Source: Oreohelix idahoensis (taxonomy: Eukaryota; Mollusca; Gastropoda; Stylommatophora; Oreohelicidae). Taken from it: 64,000 nt of DNA. Made by a program: the position numbers and the translations under genes. Of this stretch, positions 44,216 to 53,994 are shown piece by piece; position 1 is the stretch's first letter, and every line of letters starts with the position of its first letter. A model generated the notes under the pieces. That model worked only from the letters and a program-made list of their open reading frames with translations, was not told the DNA's origin and ran no database searches. The DNA lies in NCBI GenBank assembly GCA_024509875.1, contig JAMPIV010016264.1, forward strand, positions 62,001-126,000, in the 5' to 3' direction.

Positions 44216-45326
44216 GTAGAATCTTCTTCTTCTTTGATCCTTAGCCGCCGACCGTCAAAGCAGTCAGTGGCCATTACGCCTGGTGGCGTCTTGCAGGGCA
44301 ACAACAAATTGATTCCACTTTGCTCGGTCGGTGGCCATCCTACGTACAGTGCCCCAGCTCTGGTTCATTCTTTGCATCTCAGCCTCCACAGTCCTCCGCC
44401 AGGTTGTTTTTGGTCGGCCTCTCTTTCGTTTTCCTTCAGGGGTCCATAGCATAGCTGTTCTTGTGATGGCATCGGGGTCTCTTCTGAGGACATGGCCAAC
44501 CCAGCTCCAGCGTCTGCCAGCTATGATGGTGTGCATGTCCTCTTGCTTGCTCCGAGTAAGCAGATCTTGTTTGGTGATGATATTTGGCCAAAAGATTCTG
44601 AGAATTTTTCTTAGGCATGTTGTGAGAAAAGAGGACAATTTCGACATTTCCTTCTCTGTAACTCTCCAGCTCTCCGCGCCATAGAGAAGCACAGAAAGCA
44701 CACAGCTCTGATATAATCCTAATTTTGTGCTTGTGCTGTACTGAGAGGACTTCCAGATGTTGTTTAGACTAAAAAAGGCGGTTCTTGCTTTGTTCATTCT
44801 GTTGTTGATGTCTTTGCTTGCTCCGCCATCTGGTGTTACTATGCATTCTAGGTATGTGAAGGCATCTGTCTGTTCCAGTTGCTGATTCCTTACTGATATG
44901 GGCTCAGGATTGCTCACATTGAGCATCATGACCTCTGTCTTCTTTAGGTTGATGTTCAAGCCCACCTGCTGGCTATACTTATTAAGTCTATCCATTTTTT
45001 CCTGAATGTGTTGATGTGAATGTGCTAGCAGTGCAATGTCATCTGCATATTCCAGATCTTCCAATGTAGAAAATGTAGTCCATCTTATTCCTCTTGGATT
45101 GCCCTCTGTTGTCTGGTGCATCACCCAGTCTATGACTGTTAAAAATAGAGTGGTTGATAAGGGGCATTCCTGTCATACTCCTGTCTTCACTTCAAAGGTT
45201 TGATTGCTCTGCGCAATGCTGCACGTAAAGTTGGCATAATGGCTTTTTATGATTGACACTATGCAGCTTGGAATTCCATAAGCCCTCAGTATTTTCCATA
45301 AACTGTCCCTATGTATACTGTAGAAT
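44216..45326 (-). mobile_element. Element C3 nested in A2, with 7-bp target-site duplication
   Basis: GTAGAAT is duplicated at 44216-44222 and 45320-45326, and A1 has the empty target (GAGTAGAATAGAAGG). The insert is the longest C copy: the frame starts in motif A with IHRDSLWKILRAYGIPSC and has motif B in FEVKTGV, a stop, then QECPL. It then runs 286 open codons (45124-44264): LEDLEYADDIALLAHSHQ (motif C), KKTEVMMLNVSNPEP, FTYLECIVTPDGGASKDI, LLYGAESWRVTEKEMSKLSS and GHVLRRDPDAITRTAM. A (GAA)n tail follows GGATCAAAG. It is 5'-truncated within the RT, so non-autonomous. Confidence 0.94.
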
Positions 45327-45661
45327 AGAAGGACTGAAATGTATGACAAAGTCACACATGTGGAATTGATGACAAGAACCAGACAAGTGCCAGTGGAACA
45401 AGAGCTGAGAAGAAGATGCTGGTGATGGATAGGACACACATTGTGGAAACCTGTTGATAGCATTACAAGGCGGTCCTTGTTCTGGAATCCACAGGGAGAG
45501 AGAGACAAAGGTGGATCAGGGGACACATGGAGGGGAGAACTGGAGACAGAGGTGAAGGTGATGAGGAAAGAACTTGAGCAGATGGCACAGGATAGGAAGA
45601 CTTGGCATGTGTTTGTTGAAGGCCTATGCTCCTGGGGGAGCTAAAGGGTATTGATTGATTG
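45327..45661 (+). pseudogene. A2 C-terminal region and (ATTG)n tail
   Basis: A2 resumes after C3 with a short variable piece, then VDSITRRSLFWNPQGERDKG, ETEVKVMRKELEQMAQDRKT and WHVFVEGLCSWGS, matching 6130-5934 of A1, followed by GGAGCTAAAGGGT and ATTG repeats. A stop near 45428 breaks it. Confidence 0.9.
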
Positions 45662-45764
45662 ATCACTACCAGCAACATAGAACACAAAAATGTGTGAAAC
45701 TCTTTGTTATATATAATCTCAAGACTTTAAACACAATACATTATATTTCTTATACCATGTTGAA

Positions 45765-45965
45765 CTGTGGTAGTGCAATGATTAGTGCACTGGCTTCCCA
45801 GCTTGATGGTCCTGGTTCCATCCCTAGTTGATGCTTAGTTGAGATGGGATTTTTTATAGTTCACAAATGGCTCTGGGGTTGACCCAGCCTCATGAAGTGG
45901 GTACCAGAGCAACTATTGGAAAATTATGGTGGCAGATGTGATGCTGGCCACATCACCCGTTTGAT
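45765..45965 (+). repeat. tRNA-derived SINE-like repeat S, copy 2
   Basis: The head resembles a tRNA: GTGGTAGTGCAATGATTAGT, then GCACTGG (A-box region), and GGTCCTGGTTCCATCCC (B-box region) 30 bases on. The body is shared with 28545-28700, namely GATGGGATTTTTTA and GCTGGCCACATCACCC. Confidence 0.7.
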
Positions 45966-46183
45966 TTCCTTTATAAAGCAATGTTTCTAAGCTGATTGTT
46001 GAGAAGCCCGTGCATTTCTGTATTGCTTTGGATGCTTTATTGCTTGAAGTGCATGTTTCTGCTTTCAAACAGCTATTGAATATTATAATTGAATACATTA
46101 TAAGGTGAGGATATTAATAGTATTAACAACAATACAACCGAATTCACTTGAAATCATTTACATGTGGTAGAGGTGGCCATATT

Positions 46184-46400
46184 AGGGGTTGGAGTGGCTA
46201 AGAGGTATGGCGTCTACCTCATATTTTGATTCCCAGTTGAGGGAATATAATTTATGGAAATTTTTTTTCAAAACCAGTGGTCCTAATAATGTCATACTCC
46301 CCTCTGATCTCATGGGTAGTGAGATTGGATACCTAGCATTCTCAGATAAGGGCAAAAAAAAAGGACGTCCCGTGTGCAAGTTGCACTTGTTAAAAATTCC
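46184..46400 (+). repeat. Second tRNA-related SINE-like repeat
   Basis: GGAGTGGCTAAGAGGTATGG resembles the D-arm side of a leucine- or serine-type tRNA, and TTTTGATTCCCAG resembles a B box. The body is unlike repeat S. A G/A-rich run near 46355 may be the tail. No second copy is in the window, so the family is unproven. Confidence 0.5.
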
Positions 46401-46798
46401 ATGGCAGTTGAAAATCATAAAGAGTAGGCCTATTAGGCCGCTGCCCTGGCAAATTTTAAAAAAATTAGAAACCTACACAGCGCAAAAAATATTTATAGAA
46501 TGTGTGATTCCTATGTATATACACATTGGGATTCTTGCCGGTGCCATGAAGTTCATGCACTGTGCTGAGATCCTCCTGGTGTGATCTAAGGGATCAGATT
46601 GGAGCACTGATGGAGTTTTCCATGTGCAGTGAAGATAACCCTTAAAAACCAAACCAAAAACCACATGGATATGTTTCACTTCATTCTCAAATACATAAGG
46701 TCCAGATGATCATGATCCAGACACTGGTCATACACACACTAAAATTCCTTCAGGACTTTTTCCCAACTAATCAGACACTGCTAATTAACTAATACACA
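46401..46798. other. Intergenic flank of LTR-2
   Basis: No gene or repeat recognised. Confidence 0.5.
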
Positions 46799-47593
46799 AT
46801 CTATAGTGAAATGGATCTGTGTAACCCCACGCTCAAACTTCCTGCTTAAAAACCAGTCAACGTATTTTTAAAAAATCTATAAATAATTACAATATTTGAA
46901 ATTTGTCTGAAGGGCACAGTCAAATCTACCGCCAACAATTTAACTAAAATATTTGAATATTTCTAAGAAAACAAGTAAAAAGTTACCACCCCCACACACC
47001 CAACCCAAATTTTATCAAAGGACGTAGTAAAAATTAACAACAAATCAAATCGTTACCTCATTTTTGTAAGGACAAGAAAATTTTGGTTGTAGTGGAAAGA
47101 TACCTATTCTGTGTTTTTGACCAAACTTAAATAATTTATTTCTCAATAACTAAAGGTAATTAAAATGAAAGCGATATTCTGAATTATAGCGCTGATATTG
47201 ATTAATACATTATCATAAAGATTCCCTCATACAAAAATTATCTTGACTTAGAAATATTTATTTTAGTGATATTTTCAGATCTGGGTAAGGCTACATTTTA
47301 ATACAAAAAAAATTACCCAGATGAAAATGTTAAGGAATAACAAAAGGAAAATTATATAGAATGATAGAGGGAAATTGGCCTTTTAATTATCACTTTTGAT
47401 ATTAAAAATGGTCCCCAAATAACGATAATATTAAATAATAAAAGTTGGTCGAATTCGACACTTATGCTTAAAATCGCTCAAGTTTATGGTTTCGGAAAAT
47501 AGTTAACTTTTTTTTGACTCGTCTTCTGATTGGTTGGGGGTAGGGTGATAAAAATTAACAACTTCTTGTATAGTCTGCCATAAATAGAAAGAC

Positions 47594-48469
47594 ATGCTCA
47601 AACAGCTAGGGCCTAATTCCAAGAAAGTCCTCCTCAAGATTATGAATTATAGCTGGAAACGTGGAATTGTACCACAAGCCTGGATAGAAGCAGTACTAGT
47701 TCCAATCCTCAAAAAGGACAAAGACCGAATGGACCCCAACAGCTACAGACCCATCTGCCTTCTAAGCTGCATAGGAAAGCTTATGGAGAGAATGATCAAT
47801 ACCAGATTAAGTTGGCACCTCGAAGAAAAACAAATTTTACTGCACCAACAGGCAGGCTTCAGGCAGCATAGGTCGACAGAGGACCAAGTCACCTACATTG
47901 CACAGGAAATCGAAGATGCTTTCCAAGAAGGAAAGCATACTTTAGCAGTCTGGGTAGACATGGAGAAAGCATTTGATAAAGTTTGGAAAGATGGGCTAAG
48001 AGTTAAAATGCTTAAATATGGAGTCTGTGGAAGAATGTATAACTGGATCAGCCACTACCTAACAAACAGAACAGCTAGAGAGCAGGTGCACAGACAGTTA
48101 AGCAAAAAGACTACAATGGAACATGGAGTTCCACAGGGTAGGGTCATTTCCCCAACACTCTTCCTTATATATATAAATGATATAACAGAAAACATCCACA
48201 AGAATGTCCACAACTCCCTCTATGCTGATGACCTGGCCATGTGGACTTCAGAAAAATACATCACCACAGCAAGAGTGCGCATGCAGGATTCACTGCTAGC
48301 CCTTGAAAGTTGGTCCAGAAAGTGGTTGCTCAAAATAAATGAACAAAAAACTACACACACCATTTTTACCTTGTCAAATAAACCACAGCAAGCAAAGCTA
48401 AAACTAAATGGGCAGGCAGTACGAGAAGATGAAACACCAACATTCTTAGGAATCACACTAGACCGCTGA
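47594..48469 (+). pseudogene. Reverse transcriptase of the nested RNase H element
   Basis: The truncated RT starts MLKQLGPNSKKVLLKIMNYS. It shows VPILKKDKDRMDPNSYRPIC, HQQAGFRQHRSTEDQVTYIA, LAVWVDMEKAFDKVWKDGLR (motif A), MEHGVPQGRVISPTLFLIYI (motif B) and NSLYADDLAMWTS (motif C), then TPTFLGITLDR. All catalytic aspartates are present. A TGA at 48467-48469, where CGA (Arg) would fit the surrounding LDR-MTWK context, splits the polyprotein into two frames in the same phase. The first RT block and the upstream endonuclease are missing. Confidence 0.94.
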
Positions 48470-49900
48470 ATGACGTGGAAATCACAGATAAACAAAATAC
48501 AGCTAAGGGCAAAACTTCGCATGGCCATCATGAAAAAGTTAGCTGGTACCACATGGGGTGCTGATGAGAATATCCTCAAAAAGCTGTACACAGGCAGAGT
48601 CAGACCTGCTATGGAATATGGCATCACAGCTTGGTCAACGGTAGCAAAGTCAAATTTTGACAGAGTAAACAGACTCCAAAACCAAGCAGCACGTATTATA
48701 ACAGGGGCCCTAAAGTCCACACAAATCAACCATATGGAAAGCATTATAGGGCTACAGTCAATGGAGGATAGACGTGACAACAGAGTACTAAAACAAGCTG
48801 AAAAATTTAAGAGACTCGAAGGACACCCCATGTTCCGAAGAATGAATAGGCTAGGAAGAGGCAGGCTCAAGCGAACTAACTTTGTAGTCCAAGCAAAAGA
48901 AAAAATTAGCAAAAATACCATGCTAGCAAGCTCAGTTGCAAAGAAAATCCCAACAAGCTCAACTATCCCACTGTGGAAAATAAGATGCTTTCTTGAGTTA
49001 AAATCTGATATTCCAGGCATTGAAAGTAAGGGAACACAGGCAGAAACACAAAGAAAGTGTATAGCAACCAAGTATATTGACCAAAAATTCCCAGCAAAGC
49101 TTTGGACACATGCATATACTGATGGTTCAGCAAAAAATGCAGTTGAAAATGGGGGTGCCGGCATCCTCATAAAGTTAAAGAATAGAATCCACTCTATGGC
49201 AATTGCCACTGGCAAATACTGCAATAACTTAAGTGCTGAAGCAGAAGCCCTGAAACAGGCAGCTGAAACTCTTATTGAATGCAAAGCACAGGCAGAAAAA
49301 CAGATAGTAATCTTTACAGATGTCCTCTCAGTAATATCAGCGTTGAAGAGCCATCAAACTAAAGGATTGAAAGATCTGATAATCTCCCTTGAAAGACTGG
49401 CCAAATGCTTCAACAAGGGCACTATCCAGTGGATACCAGCCCATTGCAACATACCAGGAAATGAGGAGGCAGACAAACTTGCTAAGGAAGGAGGTGCCTT
49501 ACAACAAAATGATATAGAGACAACTTACGCAACAGCAAAGACTACTGTAAAGGCTACATACAAGTGCAAATGGGAAAGAGAGCACCCGGGCCATTTGAAA
49601 AATGATGCATATCATCAACTATCCAGGAAAGAACAGGTCATCATTTTTCGGCTACGCACTGGACACAACAGATTGAGATACCATCTATACCACAAATACA
49701 AAATTGGTGCAACAGATCTCTGCACCTGCGGTACCAGCCCGATGACGGTCGAACACCTCCTGCAGTATTGCCCAACCTACAGTAATGAACGGAGTAGCAT
49801 ATGGCAACAACCCACTTCTGTCAACGAAAAACTGTTTGGAGATGTTGGGAGCCTTGGGTTGACTACTGCCTTCATTAGAGTCATAAATGTGGAAGTCTGA
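48470..49900 (+). CDS. RT thumb region plus RNase H domain of the nested element
   Basis: In phase with the RT frame after its single stop. The thumb region includes MTWKSQINKIQLRAKLRMAI and VRPAMEYGITAWSTVAKSNF. RNase H lies at about residues 210-345, with all four catalytic positions: HAYTDGSAKNA (Asp), LSAEAEALKQAA (Glu), IVIFTDVLSVISAL (Asp), and IQWIPAHCNIPGNEEADKLA (His and Asp). The enzyme degrades the RNA strand of the RNA-DNA hybrid during insertion. A C-terminal cysteine motif follows (CTCGTSPMTVEHLLQYCP), typical of this group. The 476-codon frame is intact. Confidence 0.94.
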   Translation: MTWKSQINKIQLRAKLRMAIMKKLAGTTWGADENILKKLYTGRVRPAMEYGITAWSTVAKSNFDRVNRLQNQAARIITGALKSTQINHMESIIGLQSMEDRRDNRVLKQAEKFKRLEGHPMFRRMNRLGRGRLKRTNFVVQAKEKISKNTMLASSVAKKIPTSSTIPLWKIRCFLELKSDIPGIESKGTQAETQRKCIATKYIDQKFPAKLWTHAYTDGSAKNAVENGGAGILIKLKNRIHSMAIATGKYCNNLSAEAEALKQAAETLIECKAQAEKQIVIFTDVLSVISALKSHQTKGLKDLIISLERLAKCFNKGTIQWIPAHCNIPGNEEADKLAKEGGALQQNDIETTYATAKTTVKATYKCKWEREHPGHLKNDAYHQLSRKEQVIIFRLRTGHNRLRYHLYHKYKIGATDLCTCGTSPMTVEHLLQYCPTYSNERSSIWQQPTSVNEKLFGDVGSLGLTTAFIRVINVEV

Positions 49901-51428
49901 GGGTGAACGAGGAAGAAGAAGAAGGAAGAAAGCTTCCATGCCAAGCTGACCTGCTTGAAAAAGACAGAAGGGACAAGCCTTTGCCATCTGTACTGTGTGC
50001 ACAGTGCTAGAGCCTTTACTGACTGTTAGCTTGAGTGTGTGAAGATTCCTCACTTGAGGGTAAGATAGATAAGTTTATTTGTATAATTTATTGACATGTA
50101 GGCCACAGGCTGTGAGCCATATTTTATTTCGATACTGTTATTGGGAGATGTTATGGCACGATGACCTACGTAGGAATGTGCCTAAAGCAGTTTTATTCAG
50201 AGTGAAAAATTTTGAAAAGGTTTGCAAATTGGCCTTACAACATTTTGTGACTGTAAGTGCAGTAGAAATAAATTGATATTGCCCTTTGGAGTGACACATT
50301 GTTCAAATAACATGTGAAACCATGTATAGAATGCTAGAAAGAAATAATCAACAGGTCACAAGATATGTATTGTACACCCCTGCTTATTGTATGGAAGACA
50401 CACACTGTATGATGGACAGTGGCTTTGAATTACCACTAAAGAAGAATAATTACACAAAACTGATTGTAGACAACGGAATTTAAGGTCTGGTGTGAATGGT
50501 CAGCACACATGACTGACCAAGGTAAGTTTTCATAGTGATTAGGTGTGGAATTAATATAGACAAGCTCTATGTGGGAGGAAATTTTCCTTCTTATTCCAGG
50601 TTGAATTACAAAGACCTAGTTGTTGCAGAAACCTGGCTAAGAAGAACATGAGGGAGTTGAATGCTCATACTATAACCTGCAGCTAAACTCCTCATCTTAG
50701 TCCAGGAAGCACAACGGTTTGGTGAACCTGAATACTTATGAGCCAACTGTATCAATAAAGTTCAAGATAAGTCCTTTACAACAGGCACATGATAGTTCAT
50801 TCAAATCGAATTCCACACAATAAACTTTACCTTGGAGGGATGAAAACAACAGACCTTCCAATTACAGAATAGTGGTATTATCAAGCATAGAAACAAGAAC
50901 TGGGTGTAGACATTTCAGTGACCTATTTTGTTTAAAAGACATGGACAGAGTGTCCAACATATTTATTTCTATTTTGTAAATACAAATTTCTTGATTTGAG
51001 AATTCCTGACCCAAAAAGTTTGAGGTACAGGAACATTAAATTGTATATATTTCTATATATATCTAAACGTTTCAAACAGTCTTATTTACTTCATTTTTAT
51101 TGAGTTAAAGTTCTGTTTTGAGATTAAATACATTTAATACATTACCCTAGACACCTTGCCATAAAACACCACACAGATTCTTTAGTCCTGGTGAGATCTA
51201 AAGGGGTGACAGTTAGGGACCCAGAGAACTTCATCATCATTAGTCTTTACTCTGGGAACTTACATAGTCTGACCTCACCTGGATTGTCTATACACCCTTG
51301 CTCTTTTCAGAGAAGGGGGTATTACTTATAAGACCAGTCTCTTATCTGGCACTATCCTGGTATCCTCTGATACATCTATTTATCCAGGATAGCCTATATT
51401 TAGTAACATCAAAACCTCTTATCACATA

Positions 51429-51446
51429 TTGGGGTCCTGTCCGGAA
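51429..51446 (+). other. Candidate primer-binding site of LTR-2
   Basis: TTGGGGTCCTGTCCGG follows the LTR directly. It contains TGG, the complement of the tRNA CCA end, one base after the LTR. I cannot assign the tRNA. Confidence 0.5.
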
Positions 51447-51616
51447 ATATTTTACCACCATACCCTGGGGCTCTGATTGTAGAAATAAATAAATATAAAA
51501 TACAATTAATCAATTTGTGGAAGTTGGATGAGCTGTCATTGCCTATAGTTAATTAAGATAGTTAATATTTGCACATTTATATATAAGATTAATAATTTGG
51601 CTACGAGAGTGAGAGA

Positions 51617-52819
51617 ATGGCAGACTTGGCTAAATTTAGATCTGCTACAGTGCAGACTGCAAAGGACTTGGGCATGAGTGGGGATGCTCTGATTCAGTAT
51701 GTAACTACTGAATATGATAAATTTATAGATAGGCAGAATAGGAGATTAGCTGAAGATAAAAGATTACAGTTAGAAGCTGATAGTGAGGCTAGGAAATTAG
51801 AGGCTGATAGAGAGGCTGAGGCAAAAAGATTGCAGATGGAGGCCAAAAAGGAAGAAAAGAGATTGCAAAGGGAGGCAGAGGAAAAAAGATTGCAGATGGA
51901 GGTTGAAGCAAAAAGATTGCAGATGGAGGCCAAAAAAGAAGAAAAGAGATTGCAAAGGGAGGCAGAGGAAAAGAGATTGCAAAGGGAGACAGAGGAAAAG
52001 AGATTGCAAAGGGAGACAGAGGAAAAGAGATTGCAACTGGAGACTGAAAAGGGGGAAAAGAGATTGCAAAGAGAGCATGAGTTGAGACTAAAAGAAATGG
52101 AACTTCAAGGACATATTCCAGAAAATGGAGGCAGCCCATCTACCTCTGACACCAGTGCCAGTCAGGGGGCCTCAAATTCAGCCACGAATTTTCATTTAGA
52201 TCCTTTTGTAGAGAAAGACGATGAGATCGAGTCCTATCTCAGTAGATATGAGAGATTAGCTACTAACTGTGGGTTAGAGAAGGAGAAGTGGAGTTTAAAA
52301 TTATCCCAAGGGCTTAGGGGAACATCTTATGAAGTCTTCGCAAAATTGAGTAGAGAAGATCAAGAAGATTATGATATTCTAAAACAAGCTCTGTTAATTA
52401 GATACGAGAAGAATGGTGAATTTTATAGGAAGAAATTTAGAACTACTAAGCTGCTGTCTGGAGAGACTTACCACCAATTTTCTGCCAGATTAGAAACCTA
52501 TTTGGAGAAATGGACTGCTCTGGGGAAAACCCAAGACGTGAAGGAAATGACTATGATGGAACAGTTAAGAGAGTCCATGGCTCCAGACTTTAGAAAATTT
52601 CTCATGGAACAAGGTGCAGAGAGGTTGGGGGAGATTCTCAATGTTGCTGAGAGATATCAGGCAGCACAGAAAGAAGTAGCTGGAGTTAGAAAGAAACAAA
52701 CTGATAATAATAGAACCCCACAAGATCAGGATGATTATAATAATAGGGATCAACCCGTAGATTTAAACAAAGTTATGACAGGCCAAGATATGAACAAAGT
52801 GACAGAAACCCTCAAGTAA
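51617..52819 (+). CDS. LTR-2 Gag, intact
   Basis: 400 codons from ATG 51617 (GAGAGAATGGC). Residues ~1-40 read MADLAKFRSATVQTAKDLGM. A long charged coiled coil (~40-165) is built from repeats of KRLQREAEE and KRLQMEA. A capsid-like region (~190-370) includes LDPFVEKDDEIESYLSRYER, WSLKLSQGLRGTSYEVFAKL, FRTTKLLSGETYHQFSARLE, and MAPDFRKFLMEQGAERLGEI, resembling the SCAN-like dimerisation region of some Gypsy Gags. No zinc knuckle is in this frame; it lies in the overlapping -1 frame. A TTTAAAC heptamer at 52762-52768, read T-TTA-AAC in this frame, could direct -1 shifting into pol. Intactness suggests recent constraint or youth. Confidence 0.92.
   Translation: MADLAKFRSATVQTAKDLGMSGDALIQYVTTEYDKFIDRQNRRLAEDKRLQLEADSEARKLEADREAEAKRLQMEAKKEEKRLQREAEEKRLQMEVEAKRLQMEAKKEEKRLQREAEEKRLQRETEEKRLQRETEEKRLQLETEKGEKRLQREHELRLKEMELQGHIPENGGSPSTSDTSASQGASNSATNFHLDPFVEKDDEIESYLSRYERLATNCGLEKEKWSLKLSQGLRGTSYEVFAKLSREDQEDYDILKQALLIRYEKNGEFYRKKFRTTKLLSGETYHQFSARLETYLEKWTALGKTQDVKEMTMMEQLRESMAPDFRKFLMEQGAERLGEILNVAERYQAAQKEVAGVRKKQTDNNRTPQDQDDYNNRDQPVDLNKVMTGQDMNKVTETLK
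52762..52768 (+). promoter_or_regulatory. Candidate -1 ribosomal frameshift heptamer TTTAAAC
   Basis: TTA (52763-52765) and AAC (52766-52768) are in-frame Gag codons, giving the X-XXY-YYZ arrangement of known -1 slippery sites. The -1 frame is open from here through the zinc knuckle and protease. Gag stops 17 codons later. I see no strong downstream stem. Confidence 0.65.
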
Positions 52820-53994
52820 ATGAAAAGAAACCCTACAGACCAGAAGGAAAATGGTGTAAAATATGTACGATGCACAATCATAATACAATTGAATGTGGTA
52901 GGAAAGTTCCTCCATATCATGCTGCATGCATGATAACAGTGGACAAGGGAAGGAAGAAACTGACAGACAGTCAGATAGACCTTCATCATCCCCCCATCTG
53001 TGAAGAAGTAGTATGTAATGGTGCGAAAGTCAAGTGCCTTTACGATTCAGGTTTGGAATATGACTCAGTTGTGAGTGCAACCCTGGTGCACCCTGACCAG
53101 TATACCACAGACAAAGTGGAGATACAAGGGGCATTAAAGGATACTGCCACCATGACACTTCCTGTAGCCAATATCAATGTCAAGACTAGGTATGTGGAAG
53201 GAGTGATTAGAGCAGCAGTGTGTGACGAACCTAATTACCCACTGGTGTTTGGAAAGAGATACGTGTTTCTAGGGAGCCCTATAAAACCTGTCATCATGGC
53301 CACGCTCCAGGTTAGGTCGACCCCTAGTAAGGAGGAGGAACCACCACTAAAGATTCATCCTAAACAGATGAGAAAGGCCCAGGCAAAAGACAAATCATTG
53401 AAACCTTGCTTTGGCAAATTGCCAACCAGCCATAACATCCCTAGAAAAGGACAATTCTATCTGAAGGAAGGACTGCTCTACAGGAAAGCTGGAGCAGGAC
53501 CCAAAGTATATGGACAGCTAGTACTGCCATTGAGTTATAGGAGACAAATTACGGCACAAGCACATGTTGTACCAGACGGTGGACATCAGAAGATGAGTAC
53601 CACCTGTCAAAGGACATCTGTGAAATATTTCTGGCCAGGCGTAGCTGCAGACATTGCAAAATTTGTGGAGGCCTGTGACCAGTGTAGCAAGGTACATTCC
53701 ACATGTTGGAAAAATAATAATCAGATGCTAGAACAGCATTGTGGAGAACATGATCCTACAAATATAAAGGACAATAAAAATGATAAGGTAGATGTAGTGG
53801 ATAAGATGGCACTTTTTCACAAACAGTCTTCCAATAAAACATTTACAATAGCAACTCTATGTATGGCACAAGGAGTAAAAATAAACACAGACCAGTTTCA
53901 CCCGACACACAGATCGGAATTCTTGGAACTGACTAAAAATAGCAATGAGGTTAATCGGCCAACATTGAAACTGAAACTAAATGGTAACCTTTGA
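52769..53994 (+). CDS. LTR-2 pol remnant: zinc knuckle, protease and integrase HHCC region fused by deletion
   Basis: Open in the -1 frame relative to gag, with ATG at 52870 but probably reached by frameshifting. It starts with a knuckle, CKICTMHNHNTIEC (CX2CX4HX4C). A protease follows with active site VKCLYDSGLEYDSVVSATLV (DSG rather than DTG) and the distal block YPLVFGKRYVFL. Instead of RT and RNase H the frame passes directly to GQFYLKEGLLYRKAG and the integrase zinc-binding region: AHVVPDGGHQKM, VKYFWPGVAADIAKFVEACD, then QCSK. The catalytic DDE core is absent; the last ~95 residues are Lys/Asn-rich and match nothing I know. The frame stays open across the deletion, which is notable for a defective copy. 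Confidence 0.85.

Larger units (their letters stand above)
40999..45674 (+). mobile_element. Full-length non-LTR retrotransposon A2 with 13-bp target-site duplication and two nested insertions
   Basis: Perfect ATCACTACCAGCA copies lie at 40999-41011 and 45662-45674. The element begins CCCGTGTGTTATCG, ends GGAGCTAAAGGGT plus an (ATTG)n tail, and matches A1 along its whole length. Element C2 sits inside it at 41693-42020 and C3 at 44223-45319. Without these inserts its length (~3.2 kb) equals that of A1. The coding region has a few frameshifts and stops besides the insertions. Confidence 0.95.
47586..49932 (+). mobile_element. Jockey/I-type non-LTR element with RNase H, nested in the LTR-2 5' LTR
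   Basis: AGAAAG is duplicated at 47586-47591 and 49927-49932, and the empty site is seen in the 3' LTR (AAATAAAAAGCTTCC near 55500). The insert is 5'-truncated within the first RT blocks and ends in a GAA-rich tail. One nonsense codon is the only obvious lesion over about 2.3 kb, so it is recent. Confidence 0.92.
46804..51428 (+). repeat. 5' LTR of LTR-2, split by a nested non-LTR element
   Basis: Matches 54728-56996 on both sides of the insertion at 47586-49932. Its own length is about 2.28 kb. A 65-codon frame (50079-50276) is kept in both LTRs (55656-55853), but no known domain is visible, so it may be chance. Confidence 0.93.

Noticed and set aside
45765..45840. Possible tRNA gene
   Set aside because: The A- and B-box-like segments do not close into a cloverleaf and the body is shared with another repeat copy, so it is SINE-like.
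51694..52139. Minus-strand ORFs rich in Leu, Phe and Ser
   Set aside because: Antisense of the Lys/Glu-rich coiled coil of LTR-2 Gag.
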